Assembly: GCF_001431465.1 (NCBI RefSeq) | Contig: NZ_LDJJ01000015.1 | Coordinates: forward strand, 38,280-102,279 | DNA from: Stenotrophomonas terrae | Lineage (GTDB): Bacteria; Pseudomonadota; Gammaproteobacteria; Xanthomonadales; Xanthomonadaceae | DNA: 64,000 nt | Reading direction: 5' to 3' | In this document: positions 28,950-38,281 of the stretch, in pieces | Position numbering within the stretch: the stretch's first letter is position 1 | How the letters are laid out: the number at the start of each line of letters is the position of its first letter | Position numbers and translations under genes: made by a program | Notes under the pieces: model-generated | Seen by the model: the letters and a program-made list of their open reading frames with translations, nothing else | Told to the model about the DNA's origin: nothing | Database searches by the model: none

Positions 28950-28981
28950 GCTGCCGGGCCGTCGTCTGGAACCTGTTCGTA

Positions 28982-29842
28982 ATGTCCGCTCGCCGCTATC
29001 TGCAGTTGGATGTATTCGCCGCCCGCCCAGGCACCGGCAATCCGCTGGGCGTCATCGTCGACAGTGAAGGGCTGGATGACATCGCCCTGCAGGCCATTGC
29101 CGCCTGGCTGAATCTGTCCGAGACCATTTTCTTCCTGCCGCCGGATGAAGGCGCCAGCTATCGCATCCGCATTTTCACCCCAAAGGGTGAACTGCCCTTT
29201 GCCGGGCACCCCAGCGTGGGTGCCGCCTGGGCCGCGGTGGAGCTGGGGCTGGCCACGCCCGATGACAACGGCCAATTGGTCCAGCAATGCGCGGCCGGGT
29301 TGCTGCCGGTGCGGGTACAGGGCGGCCGTTGGTTCCGCCAGATCCACGTGCGCAGCCCGCAGGCCGAACGCCGCGATACCGTCATCGACAAGCTGCCCGA
29401 CGGCCTGGCGGCCCTGGCCAAGCCCGGCCACAGCCCGGAACTGTGGAACAACGGCCCGGACTGGTGGCTGCTGGAAGCCGGCAGCGAAGCCGCCCTGCGC
29501 CGCTACAAGCCCGAGCTCGCCGCCATCGCGGCCCTGCCCGGCCGCGGCAAGCTGGCGATCTATGCCGCCGCCGACCGCCCCGACGTTGGCTACCAATACG
29601 TGGTGCGCGCCTTCGCCCCGGGCGTTGGCATCAACGAAGACCCGGTTACCGGCAGCGCCAATGCGCTGGTCGCCGCGCAGCTGCTGCAACAGGGGCGGAT
29701 CAAGCCGTTCCAGCAATACCTCGCCAGCCAGGGCCGCGAGCTCGGCCGCAACGGCGAAGTGCGGGTGGAAGTGGATGCGGAGTCCAACATCTGGATTGGC
29801 GGTGAGGTGCAGCAGGTGATTGCGGGACAGATTGAGTGGTGA
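28982..29842 (+). CDS. PhzF-family isomerase, copy 2
   Basis: This 286-residue paralogue is very close to copy 1: RYLQLDVFAARPGTGNPLGV, NLSETIFFLPPDEGASYRIRIFTP, ELPFAGHPSVGAAWAAV and NEDPVTGSANALVAAQLLQQ. It keeps the catalytic Glu and all family motifs. The near identity in the first 80 residues, against a different centre, points to tandem duplication followed by divergence or partial gene conversion. It is likely co-transcribed with copy 1. Substrate is unknown. Confidence 0.9.
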   Translation: MSARRYLQLDVFAARPGTGNPLGVIVDSEGLDDIALQAIAAWLNLSETIFFLPPDEGASYRIRIFTPKGELPFAGHPSVGAAWAAVELGLATPDDNGQLVQQCAAGLLPVRVQGGRWFRQIHVRSPQAERRDTVIDKLPDGLAALAKPGHSPELWNNGPDWWLLEAGSEAALRRYKPELAAIAALPGRGKLAIYAAADRPDVGYQYVVRAFAPGVGINEDPVTGSANALVAAQLLQQGRIKPFQQYLASQGRELGRNGEVRVEVDAESNIWIGGEVQQVIAGQIEW

Positions 29843-29866
29843 GAGCGCAAGCCATGCGTGAATGTC

Positions 29867-30050
29867 TCCCCTCTCCCGTTTACGGGACTGCAGCCCCCTT
29901 CTTGGGGGAAGGTGCCCAAAGGGCGGATGAGGGGAAGCGTGCGGAAGCACGCATGCTCTTGCCTTTGTAGCCCTGCAAAAAACAGAGCAAGCGGACTTCG
30001 TCCGCCTCCCCTCACCCCAACCCCTCTCCCGCAGGCGGGAGAGGGGCTTA
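29867..30050. repeat. Palindromic intergenic repeats between PhzF copies 2 and 3
   Basis: The unit CCCCTCTCCCGTTTACGGGA is followed by CCCTTCTTGGGGGAAGGTGC, then an ACCCCTCTCCCGCAGGCGGGAG hairpin at 30008-30050. These are the same families as elsewhere in the window. Confidence 0.75.
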
Positions 30051-30053
30051 AGC

Positions 30054-30215
<162 letters not shown>

Positions 30216-30234
30216 ACAGCATCCGGACCCACCC

Positions 30235-31110
30235 ATGACCACCCGCCGCTTCCTGCAACTTGATGTCTTCGCCCCCCGGCCCGGTACCGGCAATCCGCTG
30301 GCCGTGGTGCTGGACGCCGATGGCCTGGACGATGCCGCCATGCAGGCCATCGCCCGCTGGACTCGTCTGCCTGAAACCACTTTCATCTTCGCCCCGACCA
30401 AACCGGGTACCAGCTACGGCATCCGCATGTTCGCCCCGCAGAAGGAGGTGCCGTTTGCCGGCCACCCCAGCGTCGGCAGCGCCCATGCCGTACTGGAAAG
30501 CAGCGTGGCCGCGGCCATCGATGGCCAGCTGGTACAGGACGGCATTGCCGGCCAGCTGCCGCTGCAGATCAGCGAGCACGATGGCATCCGCACCATCGCC
30601 ATCCGTACGCCTCGCGCCTCGGTGGCTGAGATCGTCACCGCCAGCGATCCGCGCCTGCAGCCAGCCATCGTCGGCTGGCCGCTGGGCAGCCTGCCACCCG
30701 CACTGATGGATGGCGGCCGCCGCTGGTGGGTGGTGGAAGTCGCTGACGAAGCCGCGCTGCGCGCGCTCAACCCCGACTGGGACGCCATCGCCACCCTCGC
30801 AGAATCCACCGGCGCGATGGGCGTGTTCGCCTACGCCCGCGCCGCAGGCGACGGCTACCAATTGGTGGTGCGAGCTTTCGTCGGCAATGGTCGCCGCTTT
30901 GAAGACGCCGCCTCCGGTGCGGCCAATGCCGTGCTGGCCGCATGGCTGGACGAGCGCGATGCCCTGCCCGGCAGCAACAAGCGCTACACCGCCAGCCAGG
31001 GCCGCGAAGTCGGCCACGATGCGTTGCTGGAGCTGCGCATCGACGCGCACGGCGACGTCTGGTCGGGCGGTCAGGTGCAGACCGTGATCCGCGGAACCAT
31101 TGATTGGTAA
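30235..31110 (+). CDS. PhzF-family isomerase, copy 3
   Basis: This 291-residue PhzF paralogue is more distant from copies 1 and 2. It keeps RFLQLDVFAPRPGTGNPLAV, catalytic Glu47 (RLPETTFIF), KEVPFAGHPSVGSA and YTASQGREVGHDALLELRID. The usual E-DPVTGSAN motif is changed to EDAASGAANAVLAAWL. It has no clear Shine-Dalgarno (only a weak CCGGA), and an unstructured (AAC)12 tract sits just upstream, which could influence its translation. The substrate is unknown. Confidence 0.9.
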   Translation: MTTRRFLQLDVFAPRPGTGNPLAVVLDADGLDDAAMQAIARWTRLPETTFIFAPTKPGTSYGIRMFAPQKEVPFAGHPSVGSAHAVLESSVAAAIDGQLVQDGIAGQLPLQISEHDGIRTIAIRTPRASVAEIVTASDPRLQPAIVGWPLGSLPPALMDGGRRWWVVEVADEAALRALNPDWDAIATLAESTGAMGVFAYARAAGDGYQLVVRAFVGNGRRFEDAASGAANAVLAAWLDERDALPGSNKRYTASQGREVGHDALLELRIDAHGDVWSGGQVQTVIRGTIDW

Positions 31111-31156
31111 CCGGGTCAGACGCTGACCAATAGCGCAGAGACCCACGGAGACGGAA

Positions 31157-31948
31157 ATGCGTAGATGGATCTTTATTTTCGCGCTGTTTTTCACATTCAA
31201 TGCCTACGCCGGTGAGCTTTCCCGTCAACCGGCAAGGGCCTTGTTCGTCGGCAACAGCCTGATCTACGTAGGTAATCTGCCGGCCACCTACGCAGCACTG
31301 AGCAGCGCCAACGGACATCCGGTTCACAGCCAGATGATCGTCAAAGGCGGTGCCCACCTCCATCAACGGGTTGCCGATGGCTCAGTACAACGCGCACTGA
31401 GCGAACATCGCCCCGAGCTACTGATCCTGCAGGAACAAGGCGGCGCGCTGCTGTGCTTGCCGGACGCATCATCCTGTACAAAATCGCAGGCAGCGATAGC
31501 GGCATTGGCGAAGACAGGTAGCGACGCCGGTGCCCGCGTACTGCTGCTCGGCAGCTATCAATCACAGGCGGCGGCATCGGCCCGTCTGATTGCCAAGGAA
31601 GCTGCTGCTGCCGAACAGGCCGGCATTCCCTATGTGGCAATCTCCGAAGCCCTGCGTACCGCCTCGGCCGCTGCGCCCGACCTACCCTGGTACGACGCGG
31701 ACGGCATGCATCCCGGCCCGGCGCTGACCCTGCTTGACGCCATCCAGCTTTTTCGCGTCATCCACGGCCGGCTGCCCGAGCACGGCTTCTCAGTGGCGGC
31801 ACCGATCTATCTACCTAAAAGCGGGCTCGATGCGACCTTGCGCGATGCCAATGCCGCCGCACCGCTTGCCGATACACCCACCCATATCAACTACCCGGAT
31901 GCGATGGTCCAACGCATCAACGCGATACTGCGAACCACGCCGCCCTGA
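31157..31948 (+). CDS. SGNH/GDSL-type hydrolase, secreted
   Basis: This 263-residue protein has a signal peptide (MRRWIFIFALFFTFNAYAGE). Block I of the SGNH fold appears as ARALFVGNSLIYVGNLP, with the nucleophilic Ser in GNS instead of GDS. The C-terminal catalytic pair is in WYDADGMHPGP (Asp-X2-His). Middle blocks are less clear: KGGAHLHQ and LLILQEQGG. The family includes esterases and acetyl hydrolases of sugars. The CHM isomerase gene follows after 13 bases, but no shared pathway is obvious. Confidence 0.8.
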   Translation: MRRWIFIFALFFTFNAYAGELSRQPARALFVGNSLIYVGNLPATYAALSSANGHPVHSQMIVKGGAHLHQRVADGSVQRALSEHRPELLILQEQGGALLCLPDASSCTKSQAAIAALAKTGSDAGARVLLLGSYQSQAAASARLIAKEAAAAEQAGIPYVAISEALRTASAAAPDLPWYDADGMHPGPALTLLDAIQLFRVIHGRLPEHGFSVAAPIYLPKSGLDATLRDANAAAPLADTPTHINYPDAMVQRINAILRTTPP

Positions 31949-31961
31949 CAACGAGCTCCCC

Positions 31962-32327
31962 ATGCCCCACCTGACTCTTGAATACAGCAGCAATCTCGGT
32001 ACCACCATTACCCCGGCGTTGTTGCGAACAGCCAATCAGGCGCTGCTCGGCACCGGACAATTCCAGGAAATCGACATCAAGTCACGGGCCATCGCATTTG
32101 ATTGCTTTGCGGTCGGAATCAATGAAAGCCCACGCGGTTTTGTGGCTGCGCGATTGGAACTACTCAGTGGCCGCGATGCGGATACCAAGCGCGATATTGC
32201 CAACAAACTCCTGGCCGCACTTGAAGCTGTCATCGTTGCCGACGAACTGGAGCTGCAGATCAGCGTGCAGATTGTGGATATCGACCGCGACAGCTACGCC
32301 AAGACCCTGATTCCGCCCAAGACTTGA
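31962..32327 (+). CDS. 5-carboxymethyl-2-hydroxymuconate isomerase family protein
   Basis: This 121-residue protein of the tautomerase superfamily starts MPHLTLEYSSNL. After removal of Met, Pro1 is the catalytic base. Other family marks are FVAARLELLSGRDADTKRDIANKLLAAL and ISVQIVDIDRDSYAKTLI. Family members isomerise 5-carboxymethyl-2-hydroxymuconate in homoprotocatechuate breakdown. No other hpa gene is present here, so the true substrate may differ. Confidence 0.88.
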   Translation: MPHLTLEYSSNLGTTITPALLRTANQALLGTGQFQEIDIKSRAIAFDCFAVGINESPRGFVAARLELLSGRDADTKRDIANKLLAALEAVIVADELELQISVQIVDIDRDSYAKTLIPPKT

Positions 32328-32396
32328 GCGAACGCGAGTAATCCCCATGACGGGACTCCACCTGGAAAAGCAGCGACCGACGCGACAGTGCCCGGC

Positions 32397-32960
32397 TCAG
32401 CCCTCGGCCATTTTGAATTTAATTTCGGCGCCATCAAACAAGGTCATATAGGCATCATTCGCGCGAAGCTTGATGTCCACCCAAAAGCGCATCTCCTTCG
32501 TCCCTTCAGCTATTTCTGAGAACGACACGTTCACGCTGATATCCACTTTGCCAGACTCACTGCGCAAGCGCATCACGTTGCGTTGCAGCCCGCGCAATTG
32601 AGCGGCACCTTCCGTGCTTAGCGCCAGATCGTAGGTTGTAACGGCAACAGCCGGGCTGAAAAATCCGGAGCTGCGTTCACCTTGGCTGGAGCCCACCAAT
32701 CTCAGCGGCATCGTCGCAACCTGCGCAGCCTCGCCATCGGGCTGCAGCCGCAATACCAGCCGGGTTTCCTCCGGGTTCAGCGTGTTTCCGCGCGGAAGCG
32801 CTACCTTGATCCTGATATCTGCGGGTTCCAGTTGCACCAGCGCACGCTCATCCAATGAAGAAAGCCGCAACGCGGTGGACAGCGGGATCGAAGCACAGGC
32901 GCAGAGCAGAACCAGGCACAGAAACAGGCACGATCTTGCAAGAATCACGGGCAAAGACAT
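32397..32960 (-). CDS. Probable lipoprotein of unknown function
   Basis: This 187-residue protein has a lipoprotein signal: SCLFLCLVLLCACASIP, with Cys at about residue 20-22 as the lipid site. ATG 32960 lies behind an AAGGAGA ribosome site. The mature part is predicted beta-rich (RLVLRLQPDGEAAQVATMPLRLVG, KVDISVNVSFSEIAEGTKEMRFWVDIKL), suggesting a small beta-sandwich. I do not recognise the family. It stands alone between convergent and divergent neighbours. Confidence 0.7.
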   Translation of the reverse strand: MSLPVILARSCLFLCLVLLCACASIPLSTALRLSSLDERALVQLEPADIRIKVALPRGNTLNPEETRLVLRLQPDGEAAQVATMPLRLVGSSQGERSSGFFSPAVAVTTYDLALSTEGAAQLRGLQRNVMRLRSESGKVDISVNVSFSEIAEGTKEMRFWVDIKLRANDAYMTLFDGAEIKFKMAEG

Positions 32961-33069
32961 CGACGCATCTCCTTGGTCGTTGTACTTCCATATCACCGTG
33001 TCGGCGCGGGGAGCTTATCCTCTGCCGTGCATGCGACTATCGCTGAAGCCCTGTCTTCGGAGCAACGTA

Positions 33070-33462
33070 ATGGCGCACATTCAGTTTCACTCCGTTTCCC
33101 CCTTCCTGGCTACAGAGGACCTGCCCACCACCCTGGCGTTCTATCTCGACAAGCTGGGCTTCGCATTGGCATGGGAGTGGGGTGAGCCCACCGAGTTGGC
33201 TGCGGTATGCCGCGATGAGGTGGAGTTGACCCTCGCCAGCCGCGCCGATGCCAAGCCCGGCGGCATCAGCCGGCTATATCTGCACATTGACGGAATCGAC
33301 AGCTATCACGCGCAGCTGCAGTCAGCCGGCGTGGGCATCACCGTAGCCATTGCTGACCGGCCCTATGGCATGCGCGATTTCAGCGTGACTGATCCGGCCG
33401 GCAATGTGCTGTGCTTCGGGCAGGCATTGCCGCAGCCGATGAGTGCTGCGGAAGCGGTGTAG
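33070..33462 (+). CDS. VOC-family (glyoxalase/bleomycin-resistance-like) protein
   Basis: This 130-residue protein of the vicinal-oxygen-chelate fold has one pair of beta-alpha-beta3 modules. Module one runs VSPFLATEDLPTTLAFYLDKLGFALAWEWG, and module two has SRLYLHIDGIDSYHAQLQSAGV followed by GMRDFSVTDPAGNVLCFGQ. The His in HIDGID and the Asp/Glu positions near the end are candidate metal or ligand contacts. The family covers glyoxalases, dioxygenases and drug-binding proteins, and the substrate cannot be told. Confidence 0.85.
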   Translation: MAHIQFHSVSPFLATEDLPTTLAFYLDKLGFALAWEWGEPTELAAVCRDEVELTLASRADAKPGGISRLYLHIDGIDSYHAQLQSAGVGITVAIADRPYGMRDFSVTDPAGNVLCFGQALPQPMSAAEAV

Positions 33463-33512
33463 TTCGCAGGAACACCGGCCCACCCGCGACCACGACGGCG
33501 ACTGGATCTTCA

Positions 33513-33537
33513 GCTTCGCGGCTTACGCCGCTCCCAC
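33513..33537. repeat. Palindromic repeat overlapping the end of a gene
   Basis: This is one copy of the GTGGGAGCGGCGTAAGC...GAAGC repeat, minus orientation. It supplies the last codons (Val-Gly-Ala-Ala) and the TAA stop of the membrane protein gene at 33523-33951. Confidence 0.8.
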
Positions 33538-33951
33538 ACGACTTGGCTTTCTTGTCAGCAGGTAACCCAGCCAGGCAAATGGCAGGTAAGCCAGCAATAC
33601 GTCCAGCACTTCGAACCAGCGCGGTGCGGGCAACATGAAACAGCTGGCGATGCCGCCCATCAGGAACAACAGGCCAATCAGCAGCGCGGGGAGTCTGTTC
33701 ACGCGTCCCATTGCCCAGGTTGCAACCAAGGCACCGGCGAAGGTTCCCAAGGCATGGGCCAGGAAGGGAAACAGGAAATGGCGGGCCTGGAGCAGCGGCA
33801 TCGCCGCCTTCAGTCCTTCAGCGGTACTGGTATCTACCCCGGCCGGCGGTGGTACCAGCTGGGTACCTAGCAGTATCAAGCCCATGTTCACCGCGCTGCC
33901 TGCAATAAAGCCAAGCACTACGGCCAGCAGTCCTTTCAGGAAACCTCGCAT
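33523..33951 (-). CDS. Small integral membrane protein of unknown function
   Basis: This 142-residue protein has four predicted membrane segments: LLAVVLGFIAGSAVNMGLILLG, HFLFPFLAHALGTFAGALVATWAMG, LPALLIGLLFLMGGIASCFM and VLDVLLAYLPFAWLGYLL. No catalytic motif is visible. Its final residues SRVGAA and the stop codon come from a palindromic repeat, so the original C-terminus was probably slightly different. The neighbours suggest no function. Confidence 0.75.
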   Translation of the reverse strand: MRGFLKGLLAVVLGFIAGSAVNMGLILLGTQLVPPPAGVDTSTAEGLKAAMPLLQARHFLFPFLAHALGTFAGALVATWAMGRVNRLPALLIGLLFLMGGIASCFMLPAPRWFEVLDVLLAYLPFAWLGYLLTRKPSRVGAA

Positions 33952-34029
33952 CGTTGCCCCCCCTCAGCTCGGTGATGGGCGGAGTATGAGCCAGGTGGAG
34001 CCTGGTTGGGTGCGCCTGGAGTAGCGTGA

Positions 34030-34640
34030 TCAGCTTCCCCCGTTTGCGGGACTGCAGCCCCCTTTTTGGGGAAAGGTGCCCCGAAGGGCGGATGAGCGAG
34101 CTTTGGGTTTTGCGGTAGAGCCCCCTGCCGAGCATGGCTCAGCACTACAAAGGCAATGCTTGGCTTCGCCCCTTCTCCCGTTCACGGGAGAAGGGGCCCC
34201 GAAGGGGCGGATGAGGGGGAGCTTTGGGTTTTGCGGTAGAGCCCCCTGCCGAGCATGGCTCGGCACTACAAAGGCAATGCTTGGCTTTTTCCCTTCTCCC
34301 GTTCACGGGAGAAGGTGCCCCGAAGGGGCGGATGAGGGGAGCTTTGGGTTTTGCGGTAGAGCCCCCTGCCGAGCATGGCTCGGCACTACAAAGGCAATGC
34401 TTGGCTTCGTCCCTTCTCCCGTTCACGGGAGAAGGTGCCCCGAAGGGGCGGATGAGGGGGAGCTTTGGGTTTTGCGGTAAAGCTCCTGCCGAGCATGGCT
34501 CGGCTCTACAGATGATGCTTGGCGTTGCCTCACCTTCCCCCTTTTGGGGGGAAGGTGCCCAAAGGGGCGGATCAGGGGCTTTGGGCTTTGCGGCAAAGCC
34601 CCCTGCCGAGCATGGCTCGGCACTACCGATGCAGGCTCAG
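34030..34640. repeat. Tandem array of ~120-bp composite intergenic repeats (about 5 copies)
   Basis: Units start with GCTTTGGGTTTTGCGGTAGA at about 34100, 34221, 34341, 34462 and, degenerate, 34578, so the period is 116-121 bases. Each unit joins a GTAG-family palindrome (GCCGAGCATGGCTCGGCACT) to a CCCTTCTCCCGTTCACGGGA hairpin and GAAGGGGCGGATGAGGGG. Copies differ by only a few bases. A partial unit precedes at 34030. The array fills the space between a membrane protein gene and the end of a TonB receptor gene. Confidence 0.92.
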
Positions 34641-36958
34641 CGCCAGTTGTAGTTGAACGACACGCCGATGATGCGCGGGTCGTTGTAGACCGCCGCCATG
34701 TAGTTCTCGATCACACCCTTGAGGTTCTTCTCGTTGGTGATGTTGCGGGCGAATGCCGCCACTTCCCAGGCGCCGTAGCCGCCGGTATAGCCAACGCGCA
34801 GGCCGCCTTCGAAGTTGCCCTTGGAGTAGAACTCCTTGCTGTCATACAGCACGAACTGGGTTTCGCCCTGCTTGTTCCAATCGGTGGCGAAGAACACCGC
34901 ACCGTCATCGCCCACCGGGATGTCGTAGCGTGCGGCCAGGTTGAGGTTGTACTTGGGTGCGTTCGGCAACGGGTTGCCGTCGATCTGTGCGTAGACGTTG
35001 CTGCCGATCTTGATGGTCGGGTCGTTGACCGTGCACACCACCACGCCGTTGAGCGCACAGACCTGCGCATAGACGCGCTTGTCCTGGATTTCGCTATGCA
35101 GCAGGCTCAAGCCAGCCGTCAGCGACAGGTTGGGGATCGGCCGCCAATCCAGGTCTGCTTCCAGGCCGTAGGCACGCGCCTTGTCGGCATTGAACAGCAC
35201 GCCATTGCCGTTGGAATCGTTGCCGTTGAGCTGGATGTCATTGACGGTATAGGTAAAGCCGCTGACGTTCAGGCGCAGACGGTTGTCCAGCAGGCTGCTC
35301 TTGATGCCGGCTTCCCAGGACAGGATGGTCTCCGAGTCGGCGGTGGTGAAATCGGCATTGAACACCGCCGAGCGGCCCTGGATCGTCGGGCCACGGAAGC
35401 CGCGCGCCACACGTGCGTACAGGCTCAGCTCCGGGCTGATCTCGTACATCGCACTCAGATCCCAGCTGGGCTGGGTATCGGACATCTGCACGTCATGGCG
35501 GCCCTTGTAGGTCACCAGCCCGGCGGCGGTGTCTGCGGTCTTCAGCAGACGGGTGTGCTTCTCGTCCTTGGTGGCGCGCACGCCTGCGGTCAGGGTCAAC
35601 GCATCGGTTGCCTTCCAGCTCACCTGGCCAAAGCCCGCCCAGGAGGTATTGATGTTGCGCAGGCGCACCCAGTTGTTGGGATTGTGCGCCGCGGTATCCA
35701 GGAACCAGGCGCGCTGGTAGAAATCAGTGGTGTCGCGCCCGTCAAAGTAGAACGCACCCACCTGCCACGACCACGGGTCGGTGGCGTTGGAGGCCAGCCG
35801 CAGCTCCTGGGTGAACTGGTCCAGATCCTGCACCTGGCCCATCGACTGGCCATAACCATTGGGCAGGCCGTTGACCGGGTAGTCGGCCGCCGCGCCACCA
35901 TCGGTATCACCGCGGCTGTAGCCGGAGGTGGTCTCGTAGGCGCTGATCGAGGTCAGCGTGGTATTGCCGAAGTCATAGGTGGCCTTCAGCGAGCCGCCGT
36001 GGGTCTTGTAGGCCTGCGGGTTGTTATCGGCTTCGTCGAACGCCACCTTGTCGCGCGCCACATCGACGCGGTTGCTGCCCTTCACCAGTGCGTTGCGCAG
36101 GAACAGGGTGGAGGTGCCTTCGTAATCACGGGTATGGGCCGAGGCCAGCAACGAGAACTGCTCATTGGGCTTGTACAGCAGTTGCAGGCGCAGGTTGCGG
36201 TCGTTGTAGCCGCCCATCGTGTCGTTCTTCGGCGAGACCGTGCCGTCGGCACTCGGGCCACGGTAGGTGTTGTCCACCCAGTCATCGCGGTGCTGGTACA
36301 GGGTGGAAACGCGGTAGGACAGCACGTCGTTGATCGCCCCGCCCATGCCGCCATCGATGGATACGGTGTTGTAGCTGCCGTAGCTCACATTGACCCGGCC
36401 ACTCGGGTCCTGGCTGGGCTTGGCGGTATCGAACTTGACGATGCCGGCGGTGGTGTTGCGGCCGAACAGCGAGCCCTGCGGGCCGCGCAGCACTTCCACC
36501 TGGTCCACGTCATAGACCGGGTTGGACTTGAGCACCACATGCTCCAATACCACGTCGTCCTGGATGATGGACACCGGCTGCGACGCCCCCAGGTAGAAAT
36601 CGATATTGCCCAGGCCGCGGATATAGAAGCGCGGGAAGATGCGCCCGGTGGTGGTCTCGGCGTAGAAGCTGGGGACACGGCCGGACAGCGCCAGCAAAGT
36701 GTCATCCGCGCCTTCGGTATAGGCCCGCAAGGCTTCGCCCTGCACCACACCTACCGAGATCGGCACGTCCTGCAGGTTCTGCTCGCGGCGCTCGGCGGTG
36801 ACGGTGATGGTATCCAGTGCCGTCGCGGCATCCTGGGCCAGCGCGGTCTGCGCGGCCAGCGGCAGGATCAACAGCGCGCAGGCCTGGGCCAACAGCGAGC
36901 GACGTGGGAATTCATGGGTAACCCGGGTAACTGCAGAGGTGGTGCGGTGACGCTGCAT
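34637..36958 (-). CDS. TonB-dependent receptor (3HB-oligomer/ester locus, copy A)
   Basis: This is a 773-residue outer-membrane receptor. ATG 36958 is followed by a long signal region (RRSLLAQACALLILPLAAQTALAQ), then the TonB-box/plug start DTITVTAERREQNLQDVPISV. The plug covers about residues 65-170 (RFYIRGLGN, VEVLRGPQGSLFGRNTTAGIV). The barrel ends GVSFNYNWR with the usual C-terminal aromatic-rich strand. The plug type is that of substrate receptors such as those for vitamins, ferric complexes or small organics. It is downstream of the GntP permease and PHB-esterase genes on the same strand, so uptake of 3-hydroxyacid esters or oligomers is suggested by context. Confidence 0.93.
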   Translation of the reverse strand: MQRHRTTSAVTRVTHEFPRRSLLAQACALLILPLAAQTALAQDAATALDTITVTAERREQNLQDVPISVGVVQGEALRAYTEGADDTLLALSGRVPSFYAETTTGRIFPRFYIRGLGNIDFYLGASQPVSIIQDDVVLEHVVLKSNPVYDVDQVEVLRGPQGSLFGRNTTAGIVKFDTAKPSQDPSGRVNVSYGSYNTVSIDGGMGGAINDVLSYRVSTLYQHRDDWVDNTYRGPSADGTVSPKNDTMGGYNDRNLRLQLLYKPNEQFSLLASAHTRDYEGTSTLFLRNALVKGSNRVDVARDKVAFDEADNNPQAYKTHGGSLKATYDFGNTTLTSISAYETTSGYSRGDTDGGAAADYPVNGLPNGYGQSMGQVQDLDQFTQELRLASNATDPWSWQVGAFYFDGRDTTDFYQRAWFLDTAAHNPNNWVRLRNINTSWAGFGQVSWKATDALTLTAGVRATKDEKHTRLLKTADTAAGLVTYKGRHDVQMSDTQPSWDLSAMYEISPELSLYARVARGFRGPTIQGRSAVFNADFTTADSETILSWEAGIKSSLLDNRLRLNVSGFTYTVNDIQLNGNDSNGNGVLFNADKARAYGLEADLDWRPIPNLSLTAGLSLLHSEIQDKRVYAQVCALNGVVVCTVNDPTIKIGSNVYAQIDGNPLPNAPKYNLNLAARYDIPVGDDGAVFFATDWNKQGETQFVLYDSKEFYSKGNFEGGLRVGYTGGYGAWEVAAFARNITNEKNLKGVIENYMAAVYNDPRIIGVSFNYNWR

Positions 36959-37191
36959 GGAATGGCCTTGGTTGGCAGTTGATGATTGCGCCCAGCCCGG
37001 ACAGGGCCAATGACGCGGCATGAGGCGCGCAGATCATCGTCGCACAAGGTTGCAATTCGATGGCACTGCCAGCGGACAAGCCCGTAAAGCCGAACGCCAG
37101 CGCAGGAGCAAGCCGCTCCCACGCTGGCGACCACATTGCTTCTTTTAGTTCCCAGCGTTCCAGGCGATCAGCGGCTGGCTACTGCATCCGC

Positions 37192-38193
37192 TCAACGCAG
37201 CTGGTCTTTCAGGAACAACCAGGTGATCAAGGTCGCATCCGGCCCCTGCGGATCGGTGAACGGCAAGCCGGAGGTGCTGCCGCTCCAGGCATGGCCCATC
37301 CCATGCACGAGATAGTCCTGGACCAGGGTCCTGCCACCATAGCTGTAGTTCTTGACCGTATAGGAGCGACCACCCGGCACCTGGCCGGCAACAGTGCTGG
37401 TCGGCACGTACTTGACCGAATCATTGTCCAGGCCGTCATCGGCCAGATCATTGGTCTGCAGGAATTGGCGCACCGCCTGCTGGCCGTTGACCGGGTTGAC
37501 CGTGGCATCGGCGCTGCCATGGAACACCAGCACCGGCAACAGACGCGGCGATGGTGAACCCGAGCACTGCCAGGCAAGCTTGCCATTGCTTTCCGGCGAA
37601 TAGATGCTGCCGGCCAGCAGCGCGTAGGCGCTGCCGGATACGGTGGTCGCGCCCTTGTACATACCGCCGGAGTGGATGGCGCCAGCAGCGAACACGTCCG
37701 AATAGCAGGCCAGCATGATCGAGGTCATCGCGCCGCCCGCGGAGATACCGGTCACATAGACCCGCCGCGGGTCGACGGCGTATCCGGTCTTCACCGCATC
37801 AACGATTCCCGCAAGGATGGAAGCCTCACCGCTGCCGCGCGCCTGGTTGATCGGCAGCTGCCAGTTCCAGCAGCGCGTCGGGTTGGCGGTGACGTTCTGG
37901 CGTGGATAGACCACGATGAAACCTTCGACATCGGCGACATCATTGAACCCCGAAGCTTCACCCATCAGGTTGGGCCCGTTGACGCAGCCGTGCAGCACCA
38001 GCAGCACCGGCAGTGGCTTGCTTTGCTCATAGCCGGCAGGTACCCACACCTGGTATTCGCGGCTGCCGAAGAGGTTGCCGTACAGACCGAAATCCCAATG
38101 GCCTGTGGAACTCTGCGCAAACGCGTTGCCTGCCGCCAACCAGGCGCAGAGCAGTAGCAGGACCGCCTTGATTGAAACGATTCCAGATTTCAT
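37192..38193 (-). CDS. Extracellular PHB-depolymerase-family esterase
   Basis: This 333-residue alpha/beta hydrolase has a signal peptide (AVLLLLCAWLAAGNAFAQ). It matches the PHB depolymerase/feruloyl esterase family (Esterase_phd): oxyanion region LLVLHGCVNGP, VVYPRQNVTANPTRCWNWQ, nucleophile Ser151 in TGISAGGAMT, Asp in HGSADATVNPVNG, and His in HGMGHAWSG. The family cleaves poly-3-hydroxybutyrate or acyl esters on polysaccharides. The locus also has a 3HB-oligomer hydrolase and a GntP permease, which favours a polyhydroxyalkanoate substrate. No substrate-binding domain is attached, so short or amorphous polymer is more likely than crystalline PHB. Confidence 0.88.
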   Translation of the reverse strand: MKSGIVSIKAVLLLLCAWLAAGNAFAQSSTGHWDFGLYGNLFGSREYQVWVPAGYEQSKPLPVLLVLHGCVNGPNLMGEASGFNDVADVEGFIVVYPRQNVTANPTRCWNWQLPINQARGSGEASILAGIVDAVKTGYAVDPRRVYVTGISAGGAMTSIMLACYSDVFAAGAIHSGGMYKGATTVSGSAYALLAGSIYSPESNGKLAWQCSGSPSPRLLPVLVFHGSADATVNPVNGQQAVRQFLQTNDLADDGLDNDSVKYVPTSTVAGQVPGGRSYTVKNYSYGGRTLVQDYLVHGMGHAWSGSTSGLPFTDPQGPDATLITWLFLKDQLR

Positions 38194-38281
38194 AACCAGA
38201 TCCTCATGCGTGAGTCGTGGATGAAGTCGTACCGGGAATCCTCGTGGACCAGCCCTCCAGGAGGGTGTTGCGACGCCGCTG

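Noticed and set aside
34076..34652. Plus-strand frames repeating PAEHGSALQRQCLA, resembling a repeat protein or CRISPR-like array
   Set aside because: They are translations of the ~120-bp tandem intergenic repeat. Units are contiguous with no unique spacers, so this is neither CRISPR nor a repeat-protein gene.
37192..38193. Feruloyl/acetylxylan esterase instead of PHB-type esterase
   Set aside because: The family covers both, so this is not excluded by sequence. The 3HB-oligomer hydrolase and GntP permease in the same locus make the PHB reading more likely.
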